From assembly GCA_009746045.1 (NCBI GenBank), contig RPFO01000842.1, forward strand, positions 1-64,000: a DNA stretch of 64,000 nucleotides. The letters run 5' to 3'. A model generated the notes under the pieces. That model had not been told where the DNA came from and did not search any database. It saw only the letters and a list, made by a program, of their open reading frames with translations. This document shows, piece after piece, positions 54,513 through 64,000 of this stretch. Made by a program: the position numbers and the translations under genes. The DNA comes from Mesostigma viride (lineage: Eukaryota > Streptophyta > Mesostigmatophyceae > Mesostigmatales > Mesostigmataceae). Within the stretch, counting starts at the first letter, position 1; each line of letters opens with the position of its first letter.

Positions 54513-55350
54513 ACCCCTACCTTCTATGGCATCACATCTTGGAAAGAGACGGGCTTTCCCACACCCATCGATCCCCTCACTATAGAAAAGAAGCACTCCC
54601 TCGAAGGGAACCTGGCCAGTGAGGGCCATGCTGATGACAACGCCCAGAAATTGACCCAGCTCACGCATGGTCACCGGGTGCCACTCACGCGCGCCGGGCT
54701 TGCCAGCCCCCTTGAGCTCAGCATTATTAGTCGTTGGCCTCCTTGACAACCTTGGCCATGACATCACGTTGGGACCAGAAAATTAAGGGAGAATGAGCCC
54801 CATGCAGTGGCGAGAACTTAAGCTCGTCAGAGGAAAGGTTTTGATAGCATGCAGTACCTGTCAGGCGCGCGGCAGCACCGGAGTCTCGGGAAAAGGAAGC
54901 GCATCTGGCTTGCCGAAACCGTATTTCCACAATGTCGGCTGGCTCCTCGTCATGGCAGGCCTGCGTGTCGTCAGGTAAATCCTAATCGTCGAGCTCAGCA
55001 TCACGGCTCGGCAACGGACCCTCCGCGCCTTGCACGTTAACACAGTCGACATCGGATCGAAGCGTCCGAGTCTGACAACGCTCTCGCGGGCCGTCGCCTG
55101 GGTCTCACGGCGCCTTTTCGGGGCGTGGCTGATGGCTGGGTTCTACTTCGAGTTGCCGTCAGCACGCTGCACCGGCTTGCGTCGCTTGATCGGCATGGGC
55201 AGCTCGATATGTATCCTCAGATTTGTCGTCGTCGTCCTCGCCGGCGTAAGAATCACTACCCTGGCCCTGCGCTCGCTATCATCGTCACTGCAATCTGCTG
55301 TAAGGACCTTAATTCCTGGCTGCGCATTCTTTTACCAAAGCTTCACAATC
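54498..55350 (-). pseudogene. piggyBac-like transposase N-terminal remnant
   Basis: Minus-strand pieces include an acidic head (SDSYAGEDDDDKSED, about 55260), then FWSQRDVMAKVVKEAND and EWHPVTMRELGQFLGVVISM. The last resembles the N-terminal part of the DDE_Tnp_1_7 (piggyBac) domain, which has a W-x-P-V-T-x2-E-L-x2-F-L-G pattern. The catalytic part is missing; a minisatellite begins where it should continue. This could be the source of the enzyme type acting at TTAA sites. The assignment is by pattern only. Confidence 0.45.
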
Positions 55351-55384
55351 ATCTGAGCTGCAAGAATATATGAATTAAAATCTG

Positions 55385-55630
55385 CTAACGGGTGAATGGG
55401 TACGTCAGCTTGGCGTCCGGAAAATAGCACCGTGCACCATCTCCGGACGGCTTCACCGTCACTACCTTGCCCGGCAAACGTACCTGGCTGTGTTTTTCCC
55501 CATACTGCTCTATCGCCCAGTCTGACACGAAAATTTCCACAGGCATGGCACTGCGATGAAAATGCCCTTCTTTAGCTTCTAAGGGCGTATATCTGCATGC
55601 ATTTCGCACGCCATGTCTACGTCCGCGCAT
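55385..55630 (-). CDS. Short ORF upstream of the transposase remnant
   Basis: The 81-residue frame contains VEIFVSDWAIEQYGEKHS and LPGKVVTVKPSGDGARCYF. The second part has the look of a small beta-barrel (Tudor-like) segment. It may be an N-terminal exon of the same element. I do not recognise it securely. Confidence 0.3.
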   Translation of the reverse strand: MRGRRHGVRNACRYTPLEAKEGHFHRSAMPVEIFVSDWAIEQYGEKHSQVRLPGKVVTVKPSGDGARCYFPDAKLTYPFTR

Positions 55631-55659
55631 GCCCCCCTAAGTTTTTCATTTTTGTACGT

Positions 55660-56317
55660 TTTTTCATTTTAACCAGGGCCTGGTTAAAATACGGTGCTGA
55701 GCTATGATTGGGCTACGAGCGGTTACAAAAGAAACCTGAACATTGTAACGGTTCGTAGCCCAATCATGGCTCAGCACCGTATTTTAACCATGCAGGGAAA
55801 GGCCGAGGCCACAGCCTGCTCGTTGCCCGAGCCATTTTCCCTGGTTAAAAGAAGGTGCTGAGCTATGATTGGGCTACGAACGGTTACAAAAGAGGTGCTG
55901 AGCTATGATTGGGCTACGAACGGTTACAATGTTCAGGTATTCCGCTCCCAGCTGTGGCAACAGAAAATGGCTGGGCTGCGACCTGGCTACGACCTGGCTG
56001 TAGCCACGGCCTAGCGTTGGCTAGGGAAAATAGCTTGGGCTAGCTACGAGCAGGCTGCGGCCTCGGCCTTTCCCTGGTTAAAATACGGTGCTGAGCAATG
56101 ATTGGGCTATGAACGGTTACAATGTTCAGGTCCCTTTTGTAACCGTTCGTATAGCCCAATCATAGCTCAGCACTGTATTTTAACCAGGGAAAGGCCGATC
56201 GAGGCCGCAGCCTGCTCGTAGCCCATGCAAGCTATTTTCCCTAGCCAACGCTAGGCCGTGGCTACAGCCAGGTCGTAGCCAGGTCGCAGCCCAGCCATTT
56301 TCTGTTGCCACAGCTGG
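55660..56317. repeat. Foldback repeat with six copies of a ~36-bp module
   Basis: A large palindrome spans 55948-56317 with its centre near 56130. Its arms start ccagctgtggcaacagaaaa. A second inverted pair lies at 55683-55790. The module ggtgctgagctatgattggg plus ctacgaacggttacaa occurs about six times in both orientations. No gene was seen. Confidence 0.85.
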
Positions 56318-56496
56318 TATGATGTCGCGGCCTGGCTGCTACCGGCCGGAAGGAACCAAACTTAGCTGATACCTCCATGGATTAGTCTAGTAGTTGAACC
56401 AAATGCCAGTTTGCACGGTTTAATTTCCAGCTGTGGGTTGCATCACTTGTTTGGCATAATTGATCAATTTTTGTAAAACTGCATGACTATACGTTA

Positions 56497-56668
56497 TTGC
56501 ACGTAAGCCATGCAGCCATAATTTCAATGCACAAGGCTACACATTTCCATCACCATTCATATTCATCATCCTGAACGACTCAATTAACACGCGGACAAGA
56601 TAACGGCAGGCTCGAGCTACATACATACCATGGTCCGGATTCTCCCGATTTCTGCATGGCCTGCGTTA
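56497..56668. repeat. Inverted duplicate arm, partner of 50305-50465
   Basis: It has the same sequence in reverse orientation, interrupted by small insertions (about 56511, 56618 and 56655). The region just upstream (56318-56496) has no gene. Confidence 0.9.
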
Positions 56669-56776
56669 ATTGGTTGTCTCCTTGATGTTATTGCAGTGTC
56701 AGTGGGAAGAAATTCAGCAATTTGTTGCCTACCACAATTTCTTTGGTGTTTATGCATATGTAGTTACTATAAGCCT

Positions 56777-59340
56777 TAGGCTTCTCCCCAAGCAACCCCG
56801 CGCCCGACCAGCCCCGCTAGCTCTACCTGCGCGACGCCTGGGTGGTTGCCGCCCGGCTGGCGCTATAGCGCAGGCCCGCCGCCGCGGGGAGGACCTGTAC
56901 CTGTACCAGCAGGAACGGCTTACTCAAGCATATATACTGCCGCACATGCGGAGGAGGTGGAGACACTTGCCGCCGAAATCAATCGCCACACGGCTGCCAA
57001 CCAGCACAAGGCGGCCTGGCGCGATCTCTCGACCGTCTCACCGGACGGCGGGAAACGCAACGGGCTGACATCCCAGGCACCCCTGGCAGTGAACGCCTTG
57101 AGATTTGGTTCAGCTCCCAGGCCAAACTATCGGGGGGCCCTGGCCCTCCCCCCCCGCTTGACCCCGCTGCAGCTGCATGCACGCCCTGCGGCCAGCCGAG
57201 GCGGCCCCATTGAGCCCCCGCAGGCGCCCACCAGTGAGACGGACTATAATTATACCTGGTCCCACCGCTCTCCGGCCCCCTGGTGGACGGCCCCCACGAC
57301 GAGTGGACTCCCCAGGAATGGCCGGCTGCTGCCATCTCCACCCTCCGCAATGATGCTGCCATGGGAGTGGACAATATTTCACCGGAGGTCACTGGTTAAG
57401 ATGCCTGAGCTTGAGCCTTTCCTCCGGGGTGTTTGCAACCGGATTCTACTATACGAGATGGCCTCCCCCCGCCGACGTATTGGAAGATTCACCGCTGTCC
57501 GGGTCATGCTGTACAAGGGCAAGGGGTCCGCCGCGGATTATTACCGGCAACTACCGCGGCGTATGCCTCCAAAGCTGCGTGCTGAAAGTCTTCATGCGTC
57601 TCCTAGCTGCTGAACCGCAATGATGCGTGCCAGCCTCGATCCCCACCTAGGTGAGTCCCAGATGCGGGCTTCCGTGTTAATATTGGTCGCAATTGTGTTA
57701 TGGTCACCATTACCGCGCGCCGCCTGATCGAGGAAGTGGGCCGCCTGGCCCCCGGCCTCTTGCCATTGCTATTGATCTTCGTGGATTACACCAAGGCATT
57801 CGATACGGTTATATGCCAGGGACGCCCTGTGGGTGGTCCTTCACCTGTTCCGTGTCCCATCGTACATCGTTCGTTGAGATCATCCGCCATGCATGCAGTT
57901 CTATGATGAAGGGTCCCAAGCCCAGGTCCGTACCGCCGACGGCGTCACTCCGGCGTTCCCCCTGCACACCGGGGTGTGGCATGCAGGGCTGTGTGCTCTC
58001 CCCATATCTATTCATCAATTTGTGGTGGACTATATTATGCGGCGTGCACAAGCCCGCTTCGCCCGGGTGGAGGCCGGGCGCCCGCCGGGGATCAAGGTCA
58101 CGGAGTACGCCAGCTACGGCGGGGTTGACCCACCCTACCGCCTGAGCGATCTGATCTACGCTGATGACACGACACTCGTGAAAAACCCGAGTCAGCCCAA
58201 CTCTGGCTAGACAGCTTATATCACTGGAAGCGCGGGCAGTGGGGCTTATGGTCAGCAAGAAAATGGAGGTCATGGCCATCGGCTTCCCTGCTGGGATAGC
58301 CCCACCCACCCGGCTCCTCTTGCTGGACGGCAGCCCCGTCCCCCGACTTGCTTCAAGCTCCTTGCATGGCAGCTGGCTTCGATCCTCCGCCACGGCCGAC
58401 GACATCAGTTCACCCGCATTGGCCAGGCCTGGGCGGCCCTCCGCCGCCTCGACAGGTCCTGGACCTAGCTGCCGTTACCTGAGTGAGCGACGCAAGCGCA
58501 TTTTGTTCAAGGCCCTTGTCCTCAGCATCCTCCTTTATGGCTGCGAGGCGTGGACCCTGGACCAGGCGCTTGAGCCAGCAGCTTGACGGCGCCGTCACTC
58601 GAATGCTCCGTCATATCCTCGGCGTCCGCTACCAAGAACGCCGCACCCGGGCCGAGCTCTACTACTGTACTGCGAGCTCCCTCTTGTCACCCATACCATC
58701 CGACACCGCCGCCTCCTCTTTGCCGGCCATCTTGCCCGCATGCACAGACCAGGTGAATACCGATGTGGGCCCTGCCGGGGGGCTTAAGACGGGCCAACCA
58801 GGTAGACACCTCCTCCTATGGCAGGGTCCCCTTGTCCCATCGCAACCCACTGGCAAACTTGCGCGCGCCGGACACCGGCGCGGCGCGGCGCGGCGCGGCG
58901 CGACCCGGACCTATGTGACACTGTCAACTTCTTGAAGATGCAGGGCTTCTGGGACTATCTGTACTCCGCGCCCGCATGATTGACAAGGAGAAATGGGCTG
59001 CCATATCTGCGATAAGCACCTTCCTGAGGGGTATGCTCCTGTTTTCTCCCCACGGGCCCGGCCCGCGGCCCGTTAATTGCTAGCCAGGGTAGAAGTCCGC
59101 AGGTGGAGGTTATTGGCCCTGAGGATAGCCGCTACACTACTGTACCGCCTCGTCTGCCATTACTGAGTATAGAGGACAGCTCGGATGAGGATTACATCCC
59201 CATCTAGTGGTTGGTTGGGGAATGATGCAGACGATTTTTGTTTATTAAACTTTTGTGTAATTATTTTTTTCCTTCTAATGAGATTAGCATAGTACTCCGT
59301 GGCATGCCTTTAATTGCGCATGACACGCAAGTACTTACTT
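56777..59340 (+). pseudogene. LINE ORF2 copy 2, heavily interrupted by micro-insertions
   Basis: It is collinear with copy 1 from the region before RT through LLLIFVDYTKAFDTVI, SDLIYADDTTLV, the C-terminal ILLYGCEAWTLDQAL and the 3' UTR to about 59340. Many 2-8 bp insertions break every frame. It lacks the endonuclease end. It carries the uninterrupted cttaag that marks the empty site of the TTAA element (about 58784-58789). A gcggc run is expanded near 58875. Confidence 0.88.
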
Positions 59341-60079
59341 ATTATACTTATATAAGCCTTAATGATAAACCTAACTAGAATAAAATATGCACTTCCAATG
59401 TCCACATTGCGTGACTGTGCATATTGCATGTTTTATGGGGCTTTGGCCGGTCTCTATAGTCAAGGGGTGTTTTCCCAACCCCCACTAGTAGGTACCAAAC
59501 TCCGCCACAATTCATGACAACCCATAATAAAATAACCCAAGACATGTATTAACTAAAACCTGACATATACAGTGTAGGATGCAAAATAGGCATACTTTAA
59601 GTTTGCTCAAGTTTTTGGCATACATGCATGGCCAACTGAGCAAACTCTTGCATGGCCACCAACTCCAGTATTTGTGCTATGTACTTGGATGTCGTTTCCA
59701 CTCAATGCCATGAAAAACAGCAAGAACCGTGACATCTCGGTTGAGAATACGACCAAATCGCACTTCAGTAAGCCATGTCATCGCTATTTTTAGCACCAAA
59801 AAGCTTGAGAATTATGTCAACATGATTTCCCCCCCCTACTTGTGCTAATTGGATGTCGTTCCCACTCATTGCCATCAAAAGCAGCAAGAAATCCAACATC
59901 CCGGTTGAGAATACGACCAAAATCGCACTTTAAGCCATTTTATCGCTAGCTTTAGCACAAAAACGGTTGAGAAGTTGCCAAAGTATGTCAACATGATTTT
60001 TTCCCCACTTTTGTCCTACTTGGGTGTCTCTTCGACTCAATGCCATCAAAAGTAGCAAGCTAGAAACCCATCATCTCAG
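59341..60079. repeat. Gene-free region with a ~165-bp tandem array
   Basis: From about 59660 to 60080 there are about 2.6 diverged copies of a unit containing ggatgtcgttcccactcatt, ggttgagaatacgaccaaa and tatgtcaacatgattt. Nothing else was recognised between 59341 and 59660. Confidence 0.75.
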
Positions 60080-60511
60080 TTTTGCACAAATATAGGGTCG
60101 TGGATTTGTGCAAAACCCGGTGGATCCCCGCTGCATGGGTTCGAAACCTCGTGGGGACAGTGCCTGAGCAGGGATTATTTGGGAGGATCCGCCGCGAGGC
60201 ACCGGTCGGACCTAACTAATCGCCTCGCGAGGTAGATGTCGAACCTTTCCGGGATTAATATCGAATCAGCAATTCGATATCAAATCAGTAATTCGATGCG
60301 GAAGTAAAACCCTAGTTATAGGGAGCTGCTTCGCCCCAACGCACAAGGTTTTAAGTTGTACAAGCTCTTGCTTATACTTTTTATATGCGCAAAAAAGTTT
60401 TAAGTTAAGTTTGCTAAGATAAACGCATATTCTTACATCCTGCGCAGGATGTAAGAATATGCGTTTACCTTAGCAAAAACGTAGCACTAGCTTAAGTATA
60501 CAACTGACACC
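60080..60511. other. Gene-free spacer with hairpin
   Basis: A near-perfect 34-bp inverted repeat (60410-60443 and 60444-60477, no spacer) centres on tgc|gca. An isolated B-box-like ggttcgaaacc lies at about 60139. Short direct repeats of aattcgat lie near 60270-60297. Confidence 0.7.
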
Positions 60512-61883
60512 TTGTGGAAGAACTGCAACGCCTTCAGCCTGGTGCTCAAGTCCCCTCTGCATGCACCTTGTGCTGGTGAACTTCATCAAAGCCTTCGATT
60601 CGGTTTTCTGGCCTGCACTGTGGGACATCCTGGCTCTGTTCCTGATGATCCCCCGCCTCGATCCTTGTTGCTGTCATCCGCAAGGCCTGTATGAAGGGTC
60701 CACCACTTCGGTGCGCATGTCTTCCTACGGGACCACGCCACCATGCCCTTTACACAAGCTAGGGGGTGTGGCAGCCTGGCTGCGTGCTGTCGCCCTACCT
60801 GCATGTTCATTATTGTGGTCGAATACGTAATGATTCAGGCGCGCAAGCGGTTTGCCCGCATAATTGTGGGTAGGGAACCAGGGGTGCAGGTCGCCAACCC
60901 TTTCTGCATGGCATGGCGGGGCGGACACGGAGATCCGGTTAGCAGACATTATCTATGCAGACGACACCACCCTCTTCGAGGGCACTGAGCATGAGCAGAC
61001 GTACGTGGCTAGTTGGCTGCCTGGCAATCCGGAGGCCCGTGCGGTGGGGCTAAAATGAGGTCAGCAAGAAGACAGAGGCTCTGGCGATTGGGCTCACTCT
61101 GAGCCACCGCCCGACCTCTTTCTCCTTGACGGCTCTCGAGTCCTGTATAGGGACCGCGTCAAGTTGCTGCATGGGCCGACTCCTCCCCAGCTGCGAGGCC
61201 GATGTGGACGTACCACCGTATCTCCCTCGCCTGCCCACGCTTTACGCCCATACCGGGCCCTGTGGCGCAAGCCCTTGCATGGGCAAGATAGAGAAACAGG
61301 ACCTGTTTCAAGGTCCTAGTACGTCCTCCATGCAGCTGTTCTTACGTACGGGGCCGAGACGTGGACCCTCACTGCCGACCTGGCCAGAAAGCTAGACGGC
61401 GCGGTCACCAACATGCTAGCTGCGATCCATTTTCCGTGTAGGCTACTACGCTGCCCATGTTCGCAATGAGGACCTATACCTCGGCATGCCATATATCACC
61501 AGCACCAATAAGCAGCGGCGCCTGCGGTTAGTAGGGCACTCAGTTAGCTCGCACCAATCAGGTCAAGACACCTCACGTACGTGGCCCCCCCGTGGGGCTG
61601 CGCCCCGCTCAGCTAGCTGCAGCTGGCCGGCACCTCCTTACGTGGGCTGGGCCCCGCCATGCTCGACGCCGCAAGGCCCGCACCTTCAAAGAACAGCTAG
61701 TAGAGGATATGCGGGGGGGCTTGGCCTCTCCGTGATTTGGAACAAGATGATGGACAAGGCCAAGTGGGCCCAGGTCATAGAGGACAAAGACCCCCCCCCC
61801 CCCCGTGGGGAAGCGCCCGCGTTTGCAAACACGCGGGAAGCACGCCAGACAGGTCCCATTAAGGGTATAGAGAGCTTAGACTA
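60512..61883 (+). pseudogene. LINE ORF2 copy 3, remnant
   Basis: Fragments show RT motif A (LVNFIKAFDSVFWPALWDIL), the region after motif B (IIVVEYVMIQARKRFARI) and motif C (LADIIYADDTTLFEG). The C-terminal tail ends WNKMMDKAKWAQVIEDKD. All are in different frames. It is more diverged from copies 1 and 2 than they are from each other. Confidence 0.8.
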
Positions 61884-61939
61884 GAGTTGGCTTGATGTTA
61901 TATAGATAGGTTATAGAACGGTAGCATTGCGTACGTGTC

Positions 61940-62784
61940 CCCATCCATCCATCCATCCATCCATCCATCCATCCATCCATCCATCCATCCATCCATCCAT
62001 CCATCCATCCATCCATCCATCCATCCATCCATCCATCCATCCATCCATCCATCCATCCATCCATCCATCCATCCATCCATCCATCCATCCATCCATCCAT
62101 CCATCCATCCATCCATCCATCCATCCATCCATCCATCCATCCATCCATCCATCCATCCATCCATCCATCCATCCATCCATCCATCCATCCATCCATCCAT
62201 CCATCCATCCATCCATCCATCCATCCATCCATCCATCCATCCATCCATCCATCCATCCATCCATCCATCCATCCATCCATCCATCCATCCATCCATCCAT
62301 CCATCCATCCATCCATCCATCCATCCATCCATCCATCCATCCATCCATCCATCCATCCATCCATCCATCCATCCATCCATCCATCCATCCATCCGGCCAT
62401 CCATCCATCCATCCATCCATCCATCCATCCATCCATCCATCCATCCATCCATCCATCCATCCATCCATCCATCCATCCATCCATCCATCCATCCATCCAT
62501 CCATCCATCCATCCATCCATCCATCCATCCATCCATCCATCCATCCATCCATCCATCCATCCATCCATCCATCCATCCATCCATCCATCCATCCATCCAT
62601 CCATCCATCCATCCATCCATCCATCCATCCATCCATCCATCCATCCATCCATCCATCCATCCATCCATCCATCCATCCATCCATCCATCCATCCATCCAT
62701 CCATCCATCCATCCATCCATCCATCCATCCATCCATCCATCCATCCATCCATCCATCCATCCATCCATCCATCCATCCATCCAT
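61940..62784. repeat. 845-bp (CCAT)n microsatellite
   Basis: About 210 units are present with a single dinucleotide change (at 62395-62396). It creates long artefactual frames on both strands. Its length may be limited by assembly. Confidence 0.98.
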
Positions 62785-62824
62785 ATGCGCACCAATCTGC
62801 GAGCGAAGCGAGCACCGTACTATT

Positions 62825-62945
62825 CCAGCGGGCAGCGGGCAGCGGGCAGCGGGCAGCGGGCAGCGGGCAGCGGGCAGCGGGCAGCGGGCAGCGGGCAGCG
62901 GGCAGCGGGCAGCGGGCTGCGGGCTGCGGGCTGTGGGCAGCGGGG
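62825..62945. repeat. 7-bp tandem array (gcgggca)n
   Basis: About 16 units; the last few change to gcgggct. Confidence 0.95.
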
Positions 62946-63502
62946 CGAAGTACTGCCAAAAAAAGGGACCCTGCATGCTTTGGGCTGGGCGGAGCCAGCG
63001 GGTTACTCTATAGTTAATTCATTAATTACAGTAGGCACAGGCGCCTGGGCCTACATAGCCGGGCACCTGGCTGGCCCGCACAGATTGATCAGGTAGACAC
63101 ATCATGCAGATAGACTAGTAGTTGGCACCAAGCCGGCCGCCCATGCAGCCTGGGCGTTATATGTCCTCACCTGGCGTGCCCCGGCCAGCCCGTGCGCGGC
63201 AGGGCCGCCAGCCGTGGACTTTTCGTGATAGACTCGGCATGGACATATGTGCTACTCTATATAAAAGTGCAAACCATTAAGGGTATGTTAAGTACACTCT
63301 GATATGTAAGTAATATTATATTTTTAAATGCATATTTTCATTGAGAATGATAGAGAACGGAAGTGAGAGTGGCATGCAACAAAAGGAAGTTAAACCCCGA
63401 AAAGAAGAACCCGGTAAAGACAAAATACTAAGAATCTTCTGACACGGGCATGCAAGGATCAAACCTGAGCCTGCTGAGTGACGGTCATTAAATAAACTTG
63501 TG
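62946..63502. other. Gene-free spacer
   Basis: Nothing recognisable was seen apart from moderately AT-rich sequence at 63240-63350. Confidence 0.5.
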
Positions 63503-63950
63503 CTCCCGTTGGGGAGTCGATTGCACGGTCCACGGAGCACCTGCGGAGTGCCTTTTATCCCTGTATGTGCACAACAGGAAGAAAGGGCAGAGGCGCCATT
63601 TCTCCTTCATGCCAGAGGCATGCCACAGCAGCAATCGGACATGACAGACGATCGATCCGGCAAGTGCTGTGGGTGTGCACAATAAGACCCGTGTGAGCAT
63701 ATCACAGTAACAAGGAGCGTGGGCAAGTAATCTCATCACACGGCCGGCCGGGACGTAGCATGGCTGTCTGTACAAGGGCTAAGCTAAGGCTATGGCTGGT
63801 TGTGTACCGTGCGTTAGCGGTGTGCACACGCTAGGTATGGTGGCACGGCTACTACTAAGGCAAACATTTTAGGCATGGCTGCCATGGCGGCAGTGGCTCA
63901 CCAATGATTACAAGACTGCTAGGGCTATTGTAGCCCGCAGGGGGCGTCCA
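63503..63950 (-). repeat. 3' UTR copy of the minus-strand ORF1 element
   Basis: It begins with hairpin ctcccgttggggag (63503-63516). It is collinear with 52161-52620 (ggctatggctggttgtgtac; ctagggctattg; gggggcgtcca). No ORF1 follows. Confidence 0.85.
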
Positions 63951-64000
63951 ATTAATTAACTCGTGCTCCTGTTGGGGAGTCACGTGGAGCATTAACCCCC
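63951..64000 (-). repeat. Start of a further 3' terminus at the window edge
   Basis: aattaattaa is followed by ctcctgttggggag (63966-63979), the same tail-plus-hairpin arrangement. The element continues beyond the window. Confidence 0.7.

Noticed and set aside
54130-54746. Frames of Trp-Asn-Val-Cys-Leu-Val-Ser-Gly type repeats on both strands
   Set aside because: 24-bp minisatellite keeps frames open; no protein-like variation.
60100-60190. Possible tRNA or tRNA-derived SINE (B-box-like ggttcgaaacc)
   Set aside because: The T-arm stem does not pair well and no A box or acceptor stem could be drawn; at most a SINE scrap.
61876-63096. Frames of 290-390 residues of Met-Asp-Gly-Trp or His-Pro-Ser-Ile repeats
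   Set aside because: Pure products of (CCAT)n; open on both strands in several frames at once.

Overview
This is eukaryotic nuclear DNA that is dense in repeats. The one clear host gene has eight GC-rich exons joined by GT-AG introns. Its introns hold tetranucleotide microsatellites, and a TGTAA motif lies about 640 bp past its stop. That fits a green alga (chlorophyte) best, but the organism is inferred and not proven. No bacterial operon, rRNA, convincing tRNA or CRISPR array was seen.

Region 1 (1-20.3 kb) is a nested insertion. A giant-virus-type D5 primase-helicase gene (16888-18605) was hit by a Ty3/gypsy-like LTR element (B). B's right part is 10939-16887 and a left scrap is 1-184. A second, complete element of the same family (A, 185-10938) then inserted into B, leaving a 5-bp duplication gaacg on both sides. 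The D5 gene also carries a 473-bp MITE-like insertion (17637-18109) flanked by ATTG. This retroelement family has unusual coding content: an Arg/Gly-rich ORF that starts inside the LTR, a small ORF with an RNase H1/viroplasmin-like hybrid-binding domain, an Asn-rich ORF, gag, pol with an integrase chromodomain, and a conserved ~760-residue ORF between pol and the 3' LTR. An unrecognised 189-residue ORF (19753-20322) follows the D5 remnant.

Region 2 (20.4-27.4 kb) is a minus-strand chromovirus-like LTR element (C). It lost most of its 5' LTR and gag, and it also carries an extra ORF 3' of integrase.

Region 3 (27.4-32.2 kb) has no recognised gene and is built of inverted-repeat elements and short tandem repeats.

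Region 4 (32.3-39.8 kb) is a reconstructed eight-exon gene for a metallo-beta-lactamase-fold / degenerate receiver / GAF protein of bacterial architecture. Intron 5 is (TGGG)n and introns 6 and 7 are (CCCA)n, so they are complementary. Degraded copies of exon 3' ends lie just downstream of exons 4, 6 and 7.

Region 5 (42-64 kb) is a graveyard of non-LTR retrotransposons: two ORF1-only elements, three ORF2 remnants and several 3' UTR pieces. These often end in a short hairpin plus a TTAA-rich tail. One ORF2 copy is split by a 1.69-kb element with inverted termini at a TTAA target, and a second ORF2 copy supplies the empty site. A piggyBac-like transposase N-terminal fragment, a foldback repeat, and very long (CCAT)n and 7-mer arrays complete the region.

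Many frame breaks fall in homopolymer runs, so some apparent pseudogene damage may be consensus error. All exon joins, family calls and divergence statements were made by eye.
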